Part shown: positions 51,401 to 59,265 of the stretch, one piece after another
How positions within the stretch are numbered: the stretch's first letter is position 1
Layout of the letters: each line of letters starts with the position of its first letter
Assembly: GCA_036676295.1 (NCBI GenBank)
Contig: JAKFDE010000007.1
Location: forward strand, 8,732-72,731
DNA from: UBA4416 sp036676295
Lineage (GTDB): Bacteria > Bacteroidota > Bacteroidia > B-17B0 > Aurantibacillaceae
Length of the DNA stretch: 64,000 nt
Direction: 5' to 3'
Notes under the pieces: generated by a model
What the model was told of the DNA's origin: nothing
Seen by the model: only the letters and a program-made list of their open reading frames with translations
Database searches by the model: none
Program-made: the position numbers and the translations under genes

Positions 51401-52843
51401 GATGTTTACCTGACCTGTTGTTGGATTGTACTCGAAATTTGTAGTTGCTGCATTATTAACTTTAACACTAATGTTGTTTTTAGCTGTTACGTTAGAAACA
51501 TAAGCCACTGCATTAAATTGGCTTATCTGAACATTAAAAGGACAAGCAGATGGATTTGTAATTGTTATTGCCGGTGGGTTACCCGCTGGTTTTGGTTGTT
51601 CATAAATTACAGTCGTAGTTTCATTATCCGAACCTGCTGTATTGGTTGCGATGATCTGAATTGGATTACTTCCTAAATTTAAATTAGAATAATATTCTAA
51701 AATATGAGTTTGAGGATTAAACGTGAAATTTGATTTAATTAATGAATTAAATTTAAATTGTATTTGATTAGCGGTAGATACATTTAATACCTGTGCTGAT
51801 ATTTTATATTGAGAATTATTAGTGATCTGTCCACTAACTGGTGGATTAATAAATGAAACAATTGGTTTTAGTTCTGCAACAACGGTAGACGTTGGCACAA
51901 TAGAGTTTGTAGGAATCGTTGTGTTAGTTGTAACTATTGAGTTTGTAGGAACAACTGTGTTGGTATAAACCGTTTCATCTTTTACTACACGATCTTTCTT
52001 TTTACCGCGAAGTGTGAATAATAAATTCAATCCGGCATAATGATAGTAATCATTATTACCGCCAATTGCATCAGAGTTATTGGAATATTTACCGTCTAAC
52101 AGATCAGCAGATGTTCCTTGCGGCAATGTTATTTTGTATTCTAATAACATTGAAAAGCCCGGAGTAAATTGATAACCTAAACCTACACCACCTGACGGCG
52201 AAAAAGTTACTAAATTGCCATTCTTGCTACCGTAAGCATTTGATTCGTATTTTTTATCGATGAGAGAATTATACGTATTAATTGCTTTTGTCGTACCGCT
52301 TGAATCTACTTTAGAAAAATCATATAATTTACCATCACCATCCAGTAAATCTGTTTTTGTACGGTAGCTCGTTACTCCCACGCCACCCCATAAATTCAAT
52401 AACACACCGGTTCTTTCACGTAAACGATTAAAGGTTAATTGCAATTCCAACGAACCTTCGCCTAAAGTCATTTTATAATTATCATACACATAACCTCTTT
52501 TGTATTTGGCGGTATCAGCGTAATTCAATCCCAGATCATATTTTCCATTATAGGCATCGTTATCTTTAAAATTATAATTACGCACATAATCCATACCATA
52601 AGTATTAGCAGCCAAATAACGACCTCTGATAGCAAACGAGAAAAAATTAGTCGCGTTTTCACCTAAACCTTTTTCTAAAGTAAAGCCACCCGCTCCGCCC
52701 CAACAACTTCTCATATCGGCAGTTTGCCAGGCAGCGCCTCCATTTAAACCTAAACGCCAGGAGTTATAGTAACGTGAATTGTCTTTTTGAGAAAAGGATT
52801 GAAGTGATAAAATTGTGATGATCAGGATGTAAATTTTTTTCAT
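48488..52843 (-). CDS. Giant surface protein: barrel-like N-terminus, ten Ig-like repeats, twin CHIPPGN modules
   Basis: About 1451 residues. The start at 52843 (MKKIYILIITILSL, signal peptide) is preferred over an upstream ATG at 52864. Residues ~20-290 look like an outer-membrane barrel (GVGLGYQFTPGFSMLLEYKI). About 330-1290 hold ten Ig-like repeats of ~90 residues, beginning PPxVxxINP and ending GxNxxxVxxTNxxGSDxK. Two subtypes alternate: one with SVLNVxSKNDIEVxFNG, one with KATIxNxxNTAGLxVKxNG. Near the C-terminus two near-identical modules read ITICHIPPGNNQNPQTITIS ... WPAHQAHGDVMGACP, joined by a poly-Thr linker. Probably an adhesin or filament. The OmpA gene is 58 bp upstream. Confidence 0.75.
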   Translation of the reverse strand: MKKIYILIITILSLQSFSQKDNSRYYNSWRLGLNGGAAWQTADMRSCWGGAGGFTLEKGLGENATNFFSFAIRGRYLAANTYGMDYVRNYNFKDNDAYNGKYDLGLNYADTAKYKRGYVYDNYKMTLGEGSLELQLTFNRLRERTGVLLNLWGGVGVTSYRTKTDLLDGDGKLYDFSKVDSSGTTKAINTYNSLIDKKYESNAYGSKNGNLVTFSPSGGVGLGYQFTPGFSMLLEYKITLPQGTSADLLDGKYSNNSDAIGGNNDYYHYAGLNLLFTLRGKKKDRVVKDETVYTNTVVPTNSIVTTNTTIPTNSIVPTSTVVAELKPIVSFINPPVSGQITNNSQYKISAQVLNVSTANQIQFKFNSLIKSNFTFNPQTHILEYYSNLNLGSNPIQIIATNTAGSDNETTTVIYEQPKPAGNPPAITITNPSACPFNVQISQFNAVAYVSNVTAKNNISVKVNNAATTNFEYNPTTGQVNIPMSLVNGNNSISITVTNQVGSNSKSCSINYAAPQQTIPPPIITFINPIQPGQVSATPTYSVKAQILNIAGQNGASVYVNGMSVPFVYNATTKQVSFSANLIAGSNPITIYANNTVGDDAKATEIIYNQPVASGNPPQVNLINPSVATTSTSVSFSNFKLAVLNVNSKNDINVVYNGVATSSFTYNTVTKQLDYSANLINGINTFYVKGTNAFGNDSKTLYVTYKAQEKEKTPPAVTIVNPAISPASTSISNYTFKATITNVPNTAGLIVKHNGTVVTNYTYDGLNLNYPVSLIAGNNNFEVTGTNPDGSSTKAALVIYRIKQTVVPPVVNLINPALVANATNNQLCLFKFSVLNVASKNDIEVKFNGVAELNFTYNSTTKEIDFSKNLALGNNIVTVKGTNSVGSDEKEVSVVYEPHVAIKLPPVITMIAPVNSPALSQSPAYLIKATVSNIPNTAGLTVKFNGSVITNYTYDGFNLNYQANLLQGNNMFEVTAHNNDGNDAKAVTIKYQPKVVAIPAPIVSLINPASEINATDNPNCNFKLSVLNVSSQSDIEVLFNGVAQSNFIYNTTSKEVTFSSNLNEGNNILNVKGTNVSGSDSKQISVIYTPHQDLQTPPAVTFITPSNGSGSSAAPSYVFKATITNMSTANGLVVKYNGAVVTNYTYNGSLLEYSTNLNQGNNSLEVSATNTDGSDTKTATVNYKARVIVSPPVVTIIQPVNNPVVHSDSYNFQFTATHVNQNQVEVYLNGNAVSAFNFNASNGNFNSNLVTGVNTLMVKATNAGGVDSKTSMITYEPIAETPTVTTTPTVTPTRITICHIPPGNNQNPQTITISANAWPAHQAHGDVMGACPVNTSTVVVTTTTATTTNTTTTTTTTTTTSGSDEKITICHIPPGNNQNPQTITISPSAWPAHQAHGDVMGACPVNRNQNNDGKLNPKTKGVIQPLENKTNQVVDTVKKVITTPVNTPRKPR

Positions 52844-52921
52844 ATGTACTTTATTTAAAAACAATAAAACATAGACAAAAGTCTATGTTCTAAAAATAAT
52901 AATAATTATTGTGCCAAAATT

Positions 52922-55597
52922 TTAGAGTTTTTCACCTTCTACGATTTTAAATTCTGTTCTTCTGTTCATAGCGTGCTCTTCCTCAGTGCAAGATACATCG
53001 TTTTTACAATTATTTAACAATCTGCTTTCGCCATAACCAATGGCTTTTAGCCTGTTTTTATTGATGCCCTTGGCTATCAAATAATCAACTGCAGCTTTGG
53101 CTCGTTTTTGAGATAACGCTAAATTATAAGCATCCGAACTACGCGAATCGGTATGAGAACTTAACTCTATACTTAAATTAGAATTTGAATTTAAAACCGT
53201 AATGACTTTATCTAAAATGTTTTTGCCGGCGGCATCGATCTTATAATCACCATATGCATAAGTCAAACTTTCGATGATCGTAATCGCATCTTGTTTTTGC
53301 TTATTCTTCATTTCTAATACTTGTAACCAAGGATCGTCAACTGTAAAATCCCCTAAAGCAGATTTATCAATATTCAATAATTCGAACTGAAATTTACCAT
53401 TTGAATTTTTCTTGATCTCTCTGTAAATTCTCCCTTTCGAATCAGCGACATAGATCTTGGTTACATTTTTAAATCTAACATCTGATTCATCAATGGTAAA
53501 TAAATAGTTTTTATCTGTACCTAAATTTTTAAATTGAAATTTACCTTTATCATCCGTTAAAATATTTTCTAATACTTCGTTCTTATTAAAAATAGTCACT
53601 TTAGCATTAGTCAACGCTTTTTTATCCTGATCATATAAGTACCCGTTTAAGTTCATGATCAATTCAACATCACCTATACTCAAATCTTCGATCGTAGATT
53701 TATCAACGCTTAATATATTAAATTTGAATTTGCCCTTTCCATCAGAACGGATCACTTTTAGTTCCTTACCACTTTTATTGGTTAAAATAATTTTCACATC
53801 CGCAGGCAGATCAGAATCTTCAACGGTTAAGCTATAATTTTGATCAAGTGGTAAATTTCTAAATGCAAATGCTCCAAATTCGTTAGTGGTTGTTTCTTCT
53901 ACAATATCACCAAATTCGTTTTTTATAACTACTTTTTTGTTTGCTATAGGTTTACTTGGATTTTCGCCATACAATAAATTACCTGCTAAACTTAAATCAT
54001 CATTATTATACAGATCAGGTAAACCATTAGGATCAATAGGTAAATTTTTGAATACAAACTTTTGTCCATTGCCCTGATTGTGGGTAATACGGGCTATTTT
54101 ATAATTTTTATCAGCTAAATAATAACGCGCTTTGTTTTTTAAAACACTTTCATTGTCTTCTACCTCAGCCATATAGGTTTTATCAGACTCCAGATTATTA
54201 AAAGCAAAATATCCTTTTTCGTCTGTTTTAGTAAAATCGATCACTTTACCTTTATCATCCAATAAATTTATTTTCACGCCCTTAGCTGGGTCTTCGCCGT
54301 TTTCAGTTAACAACACAATACCGTCAATGGTGATGTATTTATTAGTGTATTTAAATGAATAAATATCATCGCCTCCTTTACCACCTACTCTATTGGATGA
54401 AAAATAGCCTATGCTGTCATTTAAAAAATAAACGCCAAAATCATCAGCACTGCTATTCAAGAACAAACCTTCATTTCTATTCAAAAACCATCTGCCATTA
54501 GTTTGTTTAGCTGAAAGAATATCCAATCCGCCAAAACCGGGTAAACCATTCGAAGAAAAATACAATACATTATCTTTTCTGATCAAAGGAAACATTTCAT
54601 CGCCACTGGTGTTAATATCCACACCAAGGTTTACCGGCTTGCCCCAGGCATCCCCATTTTTTTGACACATCCAGATATCTTTACCACCAAATCCTCCGGG
54701 CATATCAGACGAAAAGAATAAAGTATTACCATCAGCACTTAAAGAAGCATGTGCACAAGAATAATCATCTGAATTATATTCAAAAGGTTTTGGATTGCTC
54801 CAGTTTTTATCTTTCCCTTTAGTAATATATAATTTAGCACGGTTCACAAAATCTTTATTACGCTTGTTCACTATATAATTTACGCGGGTTAAAAACATCG
54901 TCGTTCCATCAGCAGAAAAAGAAACCGGTCCATCATGGTAATTGGTATTTATTTTTTTAGAGAATTGTTTGGATTTACCTGACTCGCTATTATTTAATTT
55001 TTTATAAAACACATTTAAATAAGGAGCGCCATTCAATCCGTTAGTTGTATATTCTACATAATCATTTTGTTTTTCTCCAATATAAACCAACTTATCATTT
55101 AAGGTTACCGGACAAAATTCAGAATATTTTGAATTAATCCCTTCAACAGGTTTTACTTCATACTCTTGCGGCTTTGATTGCCAATACTTGATTTCTTTAC
55201 AAGACTTAACTGCATTTTCTGCTTTTTTATCATTGGGCTTACTTTCTAAATAAACCATGTAATTATTAAGTGCTTCGTTGTAATTATTATTGCTTTTTAA
55301 AACATTTCCATAATTATATCTTACTTCAGGAGCAACGTTACCCAGATCAACGGCTTCTTTATAATATTTTTCGGAGGCGGAATATTCATTCAATACTCGA
55401 TAACAGTCCGCTAATCGAATTAAGCTTTCTTGTTTTTTATCTTTATCTGAAGTTTTAACAGCCTTTTTATATTTAGGAATGGCTTTAAAATACTGAGCGT
55501 TTGCATACAATTTATCAGCTTTTTTCTTTTGAGCCGAAACTGCTAAAGAAAGCGACATGATTAATAGACAAACAATATTTTTTTTATTTAGTAACAT
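52922..55597 (-). CDS. OmpA-family protein with TPR, PD40 propeller and carboxypeptidase-like domains
   Basis: An 891-residue envelope protein. After the signal peptide (1-22) come TPR units (about 25-140: AQYFKAIPKYKKAVKTSDKD, SASEKYYKEAVDLG), a PD40/WD40-type propeller (~150-420: FSADGTTMFLTR, SLSADGNTLFFSSDMPGGFG) and several CarboxypepD-like or Cna-B-like segments (DEKGYFAFNNLESDKTYMAE and relatives). A C-terminal OmpA domain (~775-891) has LSSHTDSRSSDAYNLALSQK and the Asp/Arg residues that bind peptidoglycan (NRRTEFKI). In Bacteroidota such proteins pair with PorP/SprF in T9SS-linked surface complexes. It starts 16 bp after the PorP/SprF gene. Confidence 0.9.
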   Translation of the reverse strand: MLLNKKNIVCLLIMSLSLAVSAQKKKADKLYANAQYFKAIPKYKKAVKTSDKDKKQESLIRLADCYRVLNEYSASEKYYKEAVDLGNVAPEVRYNYGNVLKSNNNYNEALNNYMVYLESKPNDKKAENAVKSCKEIKYWQSKPQEYEVKPVEGINSKYSEFCPVTLNDKLVYIGEKQNDYVEYTTNGLNGAPYLNVFYKKLNNSESGKSKQFSKKINTNYHDGPVSFSADGTTMFLTRVNYIVNKRNKDFVNRAKLYITKGKDKNWSNPKPFEYNSDDYSCAHASLSADGNTLFFSSDMPGGFGGKDIWMCQKNGDAWGKPVNLGVDINTSGDEMFPLIRKDNVLYFSSNGLPGFGGLDILSAKQTNGRWFLNRNEGLFLNSSADDFGVYFLNDSIGYFSSNRVGGKGGDDIYSFKYTNKYITIDGIVLLTENGEDPAKGVKINLLDDKGKVIDFTKTDEKGYFAFNNLESDKTYMAEVEDNESVLKNKARYYLADKNYKIARITHNQGNGQKFVFKNLPIDPNGLPDLYNNDDLSLAGNLLYGENPSKPIANKKVVIKNEFGDIVEETTTNEFGAFAFRNLPLDQNYSLTVEDSDLPADVKIILTNKSGKELKVIRSDGKGKFKFNILSVDKSTIEDLSIGDVELIMNLNGYLYDQDKKALTNAKVTIFNKNEVLENILTDDKGKFQFKNLGTDKNYLFTIDESDVRFKNVTKIYVADSKGRIYREIKKNSNGKFQFELLNIDKSALGDFTVDDPWLQVLEMKNKQKQDAITIIESLTYAYGDYKIDAAGKNILDKVITVLNSNSNLSIELSSHTDSRSSDAYNLALSQKRAKAAVDYLIAKGINKNRLKAIGYGESRLLNNCKNDVSCTEEEHAMNRRTEFKIVEGEKL

Positions 55598-55613
55598 GCT
55601 TTAATAGAAAAAT

Positions 55614-56561
55614 TTATAAAAATCTTGGTGATAATGTTTTTGCTTTATAATTACCGAAATCAAATCCGATCATTACTTCATGTGATGCTCCCAGCCTCAT
55701 CTTAGAGCCCATTCCTGTATCAAAAGAATAGCCTATACGAAGTTTTTCGGTAGCATACACTTGTGCCAAAGCACCAAAACCATAATCAAAACGGTGGTAA
55801 ACACCTAACCACACTCTTTTCTTCACTAAGAAATTCAAATTAATATCTACTGAATTGGTCTGTTGAATGTTTCTGACATTAACGCTTGGACTAAACACAA
55901 AATTTTCATTAAATGCAAAAGCTTTACCTACTATAAAAAACAAATGAGGATTAAGTACATAACTTGTATTATAATTTTGAGGTGTTCCTGAAGCGTTGAT
56001 TCCTGTATAATCAATACTATACAATTTAGCTTGGTTTAAGTGAGTGGCACTTAAACCCATAAAAAACGAATTACTTTTTAAAAATAATCCCGCATCAATA
56101 TCAAGTGTTCCTTTATTTGTATTAGATAGATCCGTAATCGTAGACTCGTTCGCATCTTTATAATTTACTTTACTAAAATCAAATTTATAATTCAAGTAAC
56201 CCGCTCTTACACCAAACGATAATTTAGTACGATTGCTTAATTTTAAAATGTATGCAAAGTTACCATAAACACCTGTTACACTTTTGGCGCCAATTTGGTC
56301 AGAAATAACATTTAATCCCAATCCTAATTTATTATTTAGCACAGGTGCATGAATGCTTGCGCCAATAGTAGTTGGCGCTCCTGAAAATCCCACCCATTGT
56401 TTTCTGGCATCCATTACAACGGCTATAGCATCTCGTGCACCGGCGTAAGCCGGATTTATAACCATTTGATTAAATTGGTATAAACTGTATTGCGGATCCT
56501 GTTGTGCTCTTATATTGAACACGTACAATATTCCTATTAATATGATAATTCCTTTTTTCAT
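55614..56561 (-). CDS. PorP/SprF-family T9SS membrane protein
   Basis: A 315-residue outer-membrane barrel of the PorP/SprF family. It has a signal peptide, then DPQYSLYQFNQMVINPAYAG (the family hallmark), QWVGFSGAPTTIGASIHAPV, LSFGVRAGYLNY and a C-terminal strand ending FDFGNYKAKTLSPRFL. PorP/SprF proteins help attach or secrete large type-B T9SS cargo. Its neighbours are a protein with a gliding-motility-type C-terminal domain (upstream) and an OmpA protein (downstream), the standard set. Confidence 0.93.
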   Translation of the reverse strand: MKKGIIILIGILYVFNIRAQQDPQYSLYQFNQMVINPAYAGARDAIAVVMDARKQWVGFSGAPTTIGASIHAPVLNNKLGLGLNVISDQIGAKSVTGVYGNFAYILKLSNRTKLSFGVRAGYLNYKFDFSKVNYKDANESTITDLSNTNKGTLDIDAGLFLKSNSFFMGLSATHLNQAKLYSIDYTGINASGTPQNYNTSYVLNPHLFFIVGKAFAFNENFVFSPSVNVRNIQQTNSVDINLNFLVKKRVWLGVYHRFDYGFGALAQVYATEKLRIGYSFDTGMGSKMRLGASHEVMIGFDFGNYKAKTLSPRFL

Positions 56562-56571
56562 TTATCTAAAA

Positions 56572-57375
56572 CTATTTACTATTCGTTAACTCTAACCATC
56601 CTTTAATCGGCTTAGAGCCATTCTTCAAATCAATGATGTAAAAATAAGTTCCGGCAGGAGCAACAGCATCGCTTCCATTGGTGGTACCTCTCCAAACATT
56701 TGTCATATTATCGTAATTATCGGTTTCAAATAATTTTTGTCCCCAACGATTATAAATCTGAACATTATTATCAGGAAACTGATCAATATTATTAATAGTA
56801 AAAAAATCATTATTCCCATCTCCATTTGGAGAAATACCATTATACACATTAATGATACATGGTTCGGTACTACCAAAAATTGTAATATTATTTATTCTTA
56901 CAGTATCATCAGGAATTGTTCCTCCGCCATTATAATGTGAAACAACCATTAACGAATAATTACCTGCTGCCAAACCTGTTACTAACGAACAAGTGCCAGT
57001 TGCACCCGGGCAAATCGTATCCGGGCTCCAGTAATATGAAAAATTATACGCACTTTGATTTGTTGTACCGCCAATAGTGGCAATCACGCCTATAGTACCA
57101 TCCGTTTTATCGGCACAAGTAACATTAGTAGAAAATGTAGCTACAGTTAATCCAAATTTTCCAATAATATCAGGTTGTAAAAAACCCTGAGTAACTGCAT
57201 AAGAACCATTATTGATAGTAGATATAAGTGGTTCGCCGATATTGTAATATACTTCAACACCGGTTGCACCAACTGGTCCGCCACCCCCGGCTGAATTTAT
57301 AACTTGTGGTGTAATGCTTTGCGAAAACACATTCACAAAACACACAGCCATTATTATTACTAAAATTTTTCTCAT
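56572..57375 (-). CDS. Surface protein with gliding-motility-type (T9SS type B) C-terminal domain
   Basis: A 267-residue secreted protein: signal peptide (1-18), a short repeat-like region (LTVATFSTNVTCADKTDGTI, resembling SprB repeats) and a C-terminal sorting domain of the gliding-motility-associated type. The domain shows NVYNGISPNGDGNNDFFTI, VQIYNRWGQKLFE, WRGTTNGSDAVAPAGTYFYI and PIKGWLELTNSK. This domain directs export through T9SS with a PorP/SprF partner, encoded next (10 bp away). Small for the class, so it may be a structural or linking subunit. Confidence 0.9.
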   Translation of the reverse strand: MRKILVIIMAVCFVNVFSQSITPQVINSAGGGGPVGATGVEVYYNIGEPLISTINNGSYAVTQGFLQPDIIGKFGLTVATFSTNVTCADKTDGTIGVIATIGGTTNQSAYNFSYYWSPDTICPGATGTCSLVTGLAAGNYSLMVVSHYNGGGTIPDDTVRINNITIFGSTEPCIINVYNGISPNGDGNNDFFTINNIDQFPDNNVQIYNRWGQKLFETDNYDNMTNVWRGTTNGSDAVAPAGTYFYIIDLKNGSKPIKGWLELTNSK

Positions 57376-57378
57376 CTT

Positions 57379-59262
57379 TTATTTCTTAATTGTCACTAAA
57401 ACTCTGAATGGCTGCCCTAAAATAAAACTGCTATTTGCATTACTTGCCCATACTATGATGTTAGGTGTGCTTGGCGAAATCTCATAATGGTATTCATAAT
57501 TAGGAAACATAGTAAATGATGGTGGCACAGTTCTGTTAGATGTCATTACAAATAATTGAACTGATAAAATTTGACCGGGAGTAGTTACATAACTTCCTAA
57601 ACCAATCGTTGTATTTCCTCCTGCCGTATTTGGCATGGTGCCATTAAATTCTAATACTTGTATGGCAGGAACCTGAACGCCATTACCACCCAATTGAGTG
57701 TAGCCAAAATGCACTATATTTCCTGCAGAAGCAGCATTAATACTAATATCATCAGAAGGTGCGGGACCACCCTGAATAAATGATTTGCCGGTTGCTCCAT
57801 CACTTCCCGGAGAGTATTTTCCGTCGGCATCAAATGTATGATAGCTTTGGCTGAAACCAGGTCCATCAAAACTAATTTTACTTATGGGACTGCCTCTATA
57901 AGATATATTAACGCCATTGATCGGGTTACTTCCTAAGAATATTGCACTTGGATCGGTTAAAGTTCCATTAGCATTAATTACTCTCATGATTGGTTTTAAC
58001 GTTGTTGAAGAAATACTATCATATACCGACAGAGCGCAATTTGAACTTACACCAATTGGCATTTTACCAATGTGCGTACCTTTGCTGTTACCTTCAATAA
58101 AAAATAATCGCTGACCAAATAATCTGTATGTTAAACTACTTGATGTATTATCAAAAGTTAAAACACCTTTACTGATGTTAGCACTTTCACCAAACACCAA
58201 ACCCACGTTATTAGAATTATTGCCTGTTGATAATTGAATGTAGGCATCTCCGGGTTGATTATGCACATGAAACTTTTCATTAGCAGCAACGCCTGTTGCT
58301 AAACCTATATTAACAAAATCAGAAGGATTTGCTAAAAATACATGATCATTCCCTGCTATCGAATTTCTTAACCAAGGAGAGGTAAAATTATTATATGGCG
58401 GGATCCATCTCCATCCCGGTGTTGCTCCTGTTGCATCATAATAATAAAAACCTTTTGGAGAAACCGCAGGAATATTTTCATTGATCTGATAAACCAATAA
58501 ACCATCTACCGGCCCTGCAATACCTATTCGTTTGGCATAACTCATTCTCGGAATTAAAATTCCATGTAGTGAATCTGCAATATCAACAACAGCACTTGCA
58601 TCAGAAAAAGTTTTGCCAATCACTAATTTATAACCAGCTTCAATATTAAATTGATTAGTTACTGACCAATTAGTACCATTATGATAAATGGTTTTATTAA
58701 TAGTTGCTGAGGGTAGAGAACCTCCGCCTGTAAAAGCTAAAGTATCCCAAGTTCCGGTATTGTTTAAATAATAAGTAGCTCCGCCAATTGGATCTCTGTA
58801 CACACTCCCTTTGATGGCACTAGTGGGCGCTGAAGTTGCTCTACCTTTCCATAATAATCCGTCGGCACTGTGAAACGCATAAGGAACAGTTTGAAAAGCC
58901 TGTGAACCAATATAAGTAAAGCTAGTTCCATTATTCACATCTAAATAAATGTCAATTTTATGTGCAGCACTAGCCCAAGCAATTGATTGAAACGATGTTG
59001 GGTTTTGTGAACCAATAATGGCCGTAAAAATCCCAACTGAATTAGAAGTTAAACCACTTCCTCCGGTATACGTTTCTGAATAAACTGTCGTGTTTGTTGG
59101 GATATCTTTTATCTCAAATTTTACAGCGATAGTAGCATTAGATAATACTGTACCAGAGGCATCTCTGGCAACACCCTGATAACTAATACCGGCAGGAACC
59201 GTACTGTTTTGAGCTTTTGCTGCAAAAACTAGTAAAACAAAAACAACAAATAAGTTTCTCAT
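57379..59262 (-). CDS. Large secreted protein, paralogous N-terminus to the 1,427-residue neighbour
   Basis: A 627-residue protein with a signal peptide (1-17) and an N-terminal beta domain (SYQGVARDASGTVL ... VKFEIKD ... GIFTAIIGSQNPTSFQSIAW, about 22-135). The neighbouring giant protein has the same domain. The middle is glycine- and serine-rich with phage-tail-fibre-like phrases (FHVHNQPGDAYIQLSTGNNS). The C-terminal ~100 residues form a beta domain (VPAIQVLEFNGTMPNTAGGN ... LGQPFRVLVTIKK). No T9SS sorting tail is evident. Probably a surface adhesin or filament component. Gaps are 3 bp on both sides. Confidence 0.65.
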   Translation of the reverse strand: MRNLFVVFVLLVFAAKAQNSTVPAGISYQGVARDASGTVLSNATIAVKFEIKDIPTNTTVYSETYTGGSGLTSNSVGIFTAIIGSQNPTSFQSIAWASAAHKIDIYLDVNNGTSFTYIGSQAFQTVPYAFHSADGLLWKGRATSAPTSAIKGSVYRDPIGGATYYLNNTGTWDTLAFTGGGSLPSATINKTIYHNGTNWSVTNQFNIEAGYKLVIGKTFSDASAVVDIADSLHGILIPRMSYAKRIGIAGPVDGLLVYQINENIPAVSPKGFYYYDATGATPGWRWIPPYNNFTSPWLRNSIAGNDHVFLANPSDFVNIGLATGVAANEKFHVHNQPGDAYIQLSTGNNSNNVGLVFGESANISKGVLTFDNTSSSLTYRLFGQRLFFIEGNSKGTHIGKMPIGVSSNCALSVYDSISSTTLKPIMRVINANGTLTDPSAIFLGSNPINGVNISYRGSPISKISFDGPGFSQSYHTFDADGKYSPGSDGATGKSFIQGGPAPSDDISINAASAGNIVHFGYTQLGGNGVQVPAIQVLEFNGTMPNTAGGNTTIGLGSYVTTPGQILSVQLFVMTSNRTVPPSFTMFPNYEYHYEISPSTPNIIVWASNANSSFILGQPFRVLVTIKK

Positions 59263-59265
59263 TTT

